This document shows, piece after piece, positions 14,685 to 17,069 of a DNA stretch of 17,069 nucleotides; positions within the stretch are counted from its first letter, which is position 1, and each line of letters opens with the position of its first letter. Location of the stretch: positions 1 through 17,069 of the forward strand of contig JBIKLI010000054.1 of the NCBI GenBank assembly GCA_044359885.1, in the 5' to 3' direction. Under the pieces are notes generated by a model that saw nothing but the letters and a program-made list of their open reading frames with translations, ran no database searches and had not been told where the DNA came from. Origin of the DNA: CAIOSQ01 sp044359885. GTDB lineage: Bacteria > Pseudomonadota > Alphaproteobacteria > CACIAM-22H2. A program made the translations under genes and the position numbers.

Positions 14685-14932
14685 GCACCGACAAGACCCA
14701 GAACGTCCAGGACGTCTTCCTGAACCATATCCGCAAGAACAAGACGCCGGTGACCATCTTCCTGGTCAACGGCGTGAAGCTGCAGGGGATCGTCACCTGG
14801 TTCGACAATTTTTCGGTGCTGCTGCGGCGCGACGGCCACTCCCAGCTCGTCTACAAGCATGCGATCTCGACCGTGATGCCGGCGGCCCCGGTACAGCTGT
14901 TCGAGGGCGACAAGGAATTCGTCGAGGGATGA
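14681..14932 (+). CDS. hfq: RNA chaperone Hfq
   Basis: Hfq forms a hexameric ring that pairs small RNAs with mRNAs and affects RNA stability. In diazotrophic alphaproteobacteria it is also known (as NrfA) for its effect on nifA expression. The 83-residue protein shows the whole Sm fold: N-terminal helix NVQDVFLNHIRKNK with the proximal-site Gln10, Sm1 strand region VTIFLVNGVKLQGIVTWFDNFSVLL, and Sm2 motif YKHAISTV (58-65) with the ring-lining lysine and histidine. The C-terminal tail is short (EGDKEFVEG), normal for this class. ATG 14681 overlaps the dat stop. hflX follows after 15-18 bases in the same frame, the usual hfq-hflX order. Confidence 0.97.
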   Translation: MSTDKTQNVQDVFLNHIRKNKTPVTIFLVNGVKLQGIVTWFDNFSVLLRRDGHSQLVYKHAISTVMPAAPVQLFEGDKEFVEG

Positions 14933-14950
14933 TCGTTCCGGGCGCCCGTG

Positions 14951-16282
14951 ATGGCCGCTGACCGCGACGGTGCCACGCGGCCCGCGCGAACGCGGGTCGT
15001 GGTTCTGCACCCCCATGCGAAGAGCGACAGGCTCGGGCAGACGGAGATCACGGCCCGCCTGGAGGAGGCCGCCGGACTTGCCCGCGCGATCGATCTCGAG
15101 GTCGTGCGGGCCGAGGCCATCGCCTGCGCTTCGTGGCGGCCGGCCACGCTGTTCGGCGAGGGAACCGTCGAACGCCTCAAGGCGGAGATCGCCGAACACC
15201 GGATCGGGCTTGCGATCGTGGACCGCGCGCTGGGGCCGATCCAGCAACGCAACCTGGAGAAGGCCTGGGGCTGCAAGGTCATCGACCGGACCGGCCTGAT
15301 CCTGGAGATCTTCGGCGCCCGTGCGCGAACGGCCGAAGGCCGTCTCCAGGTCGAGCTGGCGATGCTGACCTACCAGCGCGGCCGGCTGGTCCGGATATGG
15401 ACCCATCTGGAACGCCAGCGCGGCGGCCGCGGCTTCCTGGCCGGCCCCGGCGAGACCCAGCTCGAGGCCGACCGCCGGATCATCGCCGACAAGATCGAAA
15501 GGCTGAAGCTGCAGATCGAGGATGTGAAACGGACCCGCGGTCTTCACCGCCGCGCCCGCAGCCGCGTTCCTTACCCGGTGGTCAGCCTCGTCGGCTACAC
15601 GAACGCCGGCAAATCGACCCTCTTCAACCGTCTGGTCGGGGCCGGCGTGTTCGCCGCCGACATGCTGTTCGCGACGCTCGACCCGACGATGCGCGCCCTG
15701 GCTCTGCCCTCGGGCCAGAAAGTGATCCTGTCCGACACCGTCGGATTCATCTCGGACATCCCCGTCGATCTGGTCGCCGCTTTCCGCGCGACCCTCGAAG
15801 AGGTCGTCGGCGCCGACATCGTCCTGCATGTGCGCGACGCCGCCAATCCGCAGACCGAGTCGCAGCGCACGGATGTCATCGACGTCCTGCGCGATCTCGG
15901 CCTCGGCCGGCTGGTCGACGAGGGGCAGGTGATCGAGGTGCTCAACAAGGTCGATCTCCTGCCGCCGGCCGAGCGCGACCTGATCCTCAACCAGGCCGCG
16001 CGCGATCCGGCGCTGATCCCCGTCTCGGCGCAGTCCGGCGAGGGGATGGATCGTCTTCTGGGCGCGATCGAGGCGCGGCTGGCAGCCGGCCGTACGCTGC
16101 GCGAACTGGTGATCGCGCCCCAGGACGGGGCCGCGCTGGCATGGGTCTATCGCCATGGCGAGGTCCTGTCGCGCGCCGACGACGCCGACGGGATCCGCCT
16201 CAGCGTCCGGATGAGTCCCGCCGACTGCGCGCGGTTCGACCGGCGGCAGTCGCGCGAGAAGGAAGCGCCGTCCCCGACATGA
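14951..16282 (+). CDS. hflX: Ribosome-associated GTPase HflX
   Basis: HflX is a GTPase that binds 50S and 70S ribosomes and splits stalled or hibernating ribosomes under stress. In the 443-residue protein, the N-terminal nucleotide-binding domain (VVLHPHAK to GRLQVELAMLTYQ) and the glycine-rich GGRGFLAGPGETQLEADRR linker are typical. The G domain has G1 GYTNAGKST (from residue 215), G2 around LFATLDPTMR, G3 DTVGFI, G4 NKVD and G5-like SAQSGEG. The C-terminal domain ends in a basic Arg/Lys-rich tail. GTG 14948 directly before the ATG is an alternative start. No clear Shine-Dalgarno lies in the gap after hfq, so translation is probably coupled. The stop overlaps the next ATG. Confidence 0.95.
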   Translation: MAADRDGATRPARTRVVVLHPHAKSDRLGQTEITARLEEAAGLARAIDLEVVRAEAIACASWRPATLFGEGTVERLKAEIAEHRIGLAIVDRALGPIQQRNLEKAWGCKVIDRTGLILEIFGARARTAEGRLQVELAMLTYQRGRLVRIWTHLERQRGGRGFLAGPGETQLEADRRIIADKIERLKLQIEDVKRTRGLHRRARSRVPYPVVSLVGYTNAGKSTLFNRLVGAGVFAADMLFATLDPTMRALALPSGQKVILSDTVGFISDIPVDLVAAFRATLEEVVGADIVLHVRDAANPQTESQRTDVIDVLRDLGLGRLVDEGQVIEVLNKVDLLPPAERDLILNQAARDPALIPVSAQSGEGMDRLLGAIEARLAAGRTLRELVIAPQDGAALAWVYRHGEVLSRADDADGIRLSVRMSPADCARFDRRQSREKEAPSPT

Positions 16283-17069
16283 CGCCGACATTCGCGCCGA
16301 TGGCGGTTCCGCCCGCCGAAGTGGTGCCGCGGGACATATCGGGGTTCCGGCACGGCAATGCGGGCATCGACTATGTCCATCGCTTCGACAGCGGCGTCCC
16401 CGGTCCGGCGGTCGGAATCGCCGGCCTGACGCATGGCAACGAAGTCTGCGGCATGACCGCGGTGACCTGGCTTCTGGAGTCGGGTCTGCGCCCGGCGCGA
16501 GGATCGCTCACGCTCTGGCTCGGCAATGTCGAGGCCTACGAGCGGATGCGCGCCGACGACCCGGTCAACCAGACCCGGCATCGCTTCGTCGACCGGGACA
16601 TGAACCGGATCTGGGACGACGAGGCGCTTGCCGCCGATGCGCACAGCAGCGAGGCGCGCCGTGCCCGGGCGCTGCTGCCCGTCGTCGACAGCCTCGACGC
16701 GCTGCTCGACATCCATTCGACGACCTTCTGCGAGACGCCGTTCCAGGTCTATCGGGGGCTGGCCAAGAACCGCGGCGTCGCCGACTCGCTCGGCGTGCCG
16801 CCGGTCCATGTCCTGCTCAAGGGCGGCCAGCATTCGGGTGCGACGCTTTGCGAACGCGGCCGGTTCGGGGATCCGGGGTCGGGCGCGGTCGCGCTCGGGG
16901 TCGAGTGCGGGACCCATCTTTCGGCCGCCGCCGGCGAGGTCGCGAAGGACGTCGCGCTGCGGTTCCTGGTCCGGTTCGGCCTGCTGCCCGGCGCGTTCCT
17001 CGCCGCCGACAAGGTCGTCGCGCCGCCGCCGCCGCAGCGGCGCTATCTGGTCGAGCGCGTCTTCCGGCC
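16279..17069 (+). CDS. Succinylglutamate desuccinylase/aspartoacylase family protein (3' end cut)
   Basis: This gene is open to the right edge, so only the first 263 residues are seen. It belongs to the zinc-dependent AstE/AspA (M14-like) amide hydrolases. GLTHGNEVCG gives the zinc ligands His52 and Glu55, LLDIHST gives the third ligand His146, FVDRDMNR has the substrate-contact Asn109-Arg110, and GVECGTH carries the likely catalytic Glu209. A typical C-terminal beta-rich domain would start near the cut. The substrate cannot be told: it could be N-acetylaspartate, N-succinylglutamate or another acyl amino acid. The ATG overlaps the hflX stop (ATGA 16279-16282), with AAGGAAG (16259-16265) 13 bases upstream; ATG 16300 is a second candidate. 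In several other alphaproteobacteria a different gene (mazG) follows hflX, as far as I recall. Confidence 0.85.
   Translation, partial: MTPTFAPMAVPPAEVVPRDISGFRHGNAGIDYVHRFDSGVPGPAVGIAGLTHGNEVCGMTAVTWLLESGLRPARGSLTLWLGNVEAYERMRADDPVNQTRHRFVDRDMNRIWDDEALAADAHSSEARRARALLPVVDSLDALLDIHSTTFCETPFQVYRGLAKNRGVADSLGVPPVHVLLKGGQHSGATLCERGRFGDPGSGAVALGVECGTHLSAAAGEVAKDVALRFLVRFGLLPGAFLAADKVVAPPPPQRRYLVERVFR

Noticed and set aside
14594..16291. A 565-codon open frame on the minus strand opposite hfq and hflX
   Set aside because: Antisense shadow; Hfq and HflX on the plus strand are unmistakable.
1..17069. Search for CRISPR arrays, insertion sequences, phage genes or attachment sites, including at the tRNA-Pro 3' end
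   Set aside because: No regularly spaced repeats, transposase or integrase genes, or a second copy of the tRNA 3' end were noticed; the tRNA is flanked by normal core genes.

Overview
The window is a stretch of high-GC (about two-thirds to 70% G+C by eye), densely coding chromosome. Gene content and order point to an alphaproteobacterium, most likely Rhodospirillales-like. The main clue is the run dusB (nifR3) - ntrB - ntrC - ntrY - ntrX - trkA - dat - hfq - hflX, which from general knowledge is a conserved alphaproteobacterial nitrogen-regulation locus. The plsX-fabH-ihfA-merR run is also typical of that class. No phage, transposon, CRISPR or defence genes are visible; this is ordinary core chromosome.

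Layout. (1) 1-2892, plus strand: the end of plsX, then fabH (fatty acid and phospholipid synthesis), then ihfA and a small MerR-type regulator, each pair joined by a 4-nt start/stop overlap. (2) 2947-3023: tRNA-Pro(GGG) with a good promoter beginning at the merR stop codon. (3) 2974-3990, minus strand: pgpA and a cinA/pncC-type gene whose last codons lie antisense to the tRNA. (4) 4109-4924, plus strand: a YpjD/CcsA-like membrane protein, divergent from pgpA. (5) 5000-12302: dusB and two two-component systems, NtrB/NtrC and NtrY/NtrX. (6) 12318-16282: trkA, dat, hfq and hflX. (7) 16279-17069: a zinc-dependent succinylglutamate desuccinylase/aspartoacylase-family gene cut by the right edge.

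How the genes fit together: NtrB/NtrC is the classical nitrogen-limitation switch acting on sigma-54 promoters. NtrY is the membrane sensor partner of NtrX, whose AAA+ domain has lost the sigma-54 contact loop. TrkA gates K+ uptake, Dat interconverts D-amino acids and 2-oxo acids, and Hfq and HflX act on RNA and ribosomes. PlsX/FabH start acyl chains and PgpA makes phosphatidylglycerol.

No non-coding stretch exceeds about 120 bases. I did not find a convincing undescribed system. The most interesting points are the cinA/tRNA antisense overlap, the long Dat tail that covers the hfq leader, the YpjD gene beside dusB, and the AT-rich promoter region upstream of dusB.
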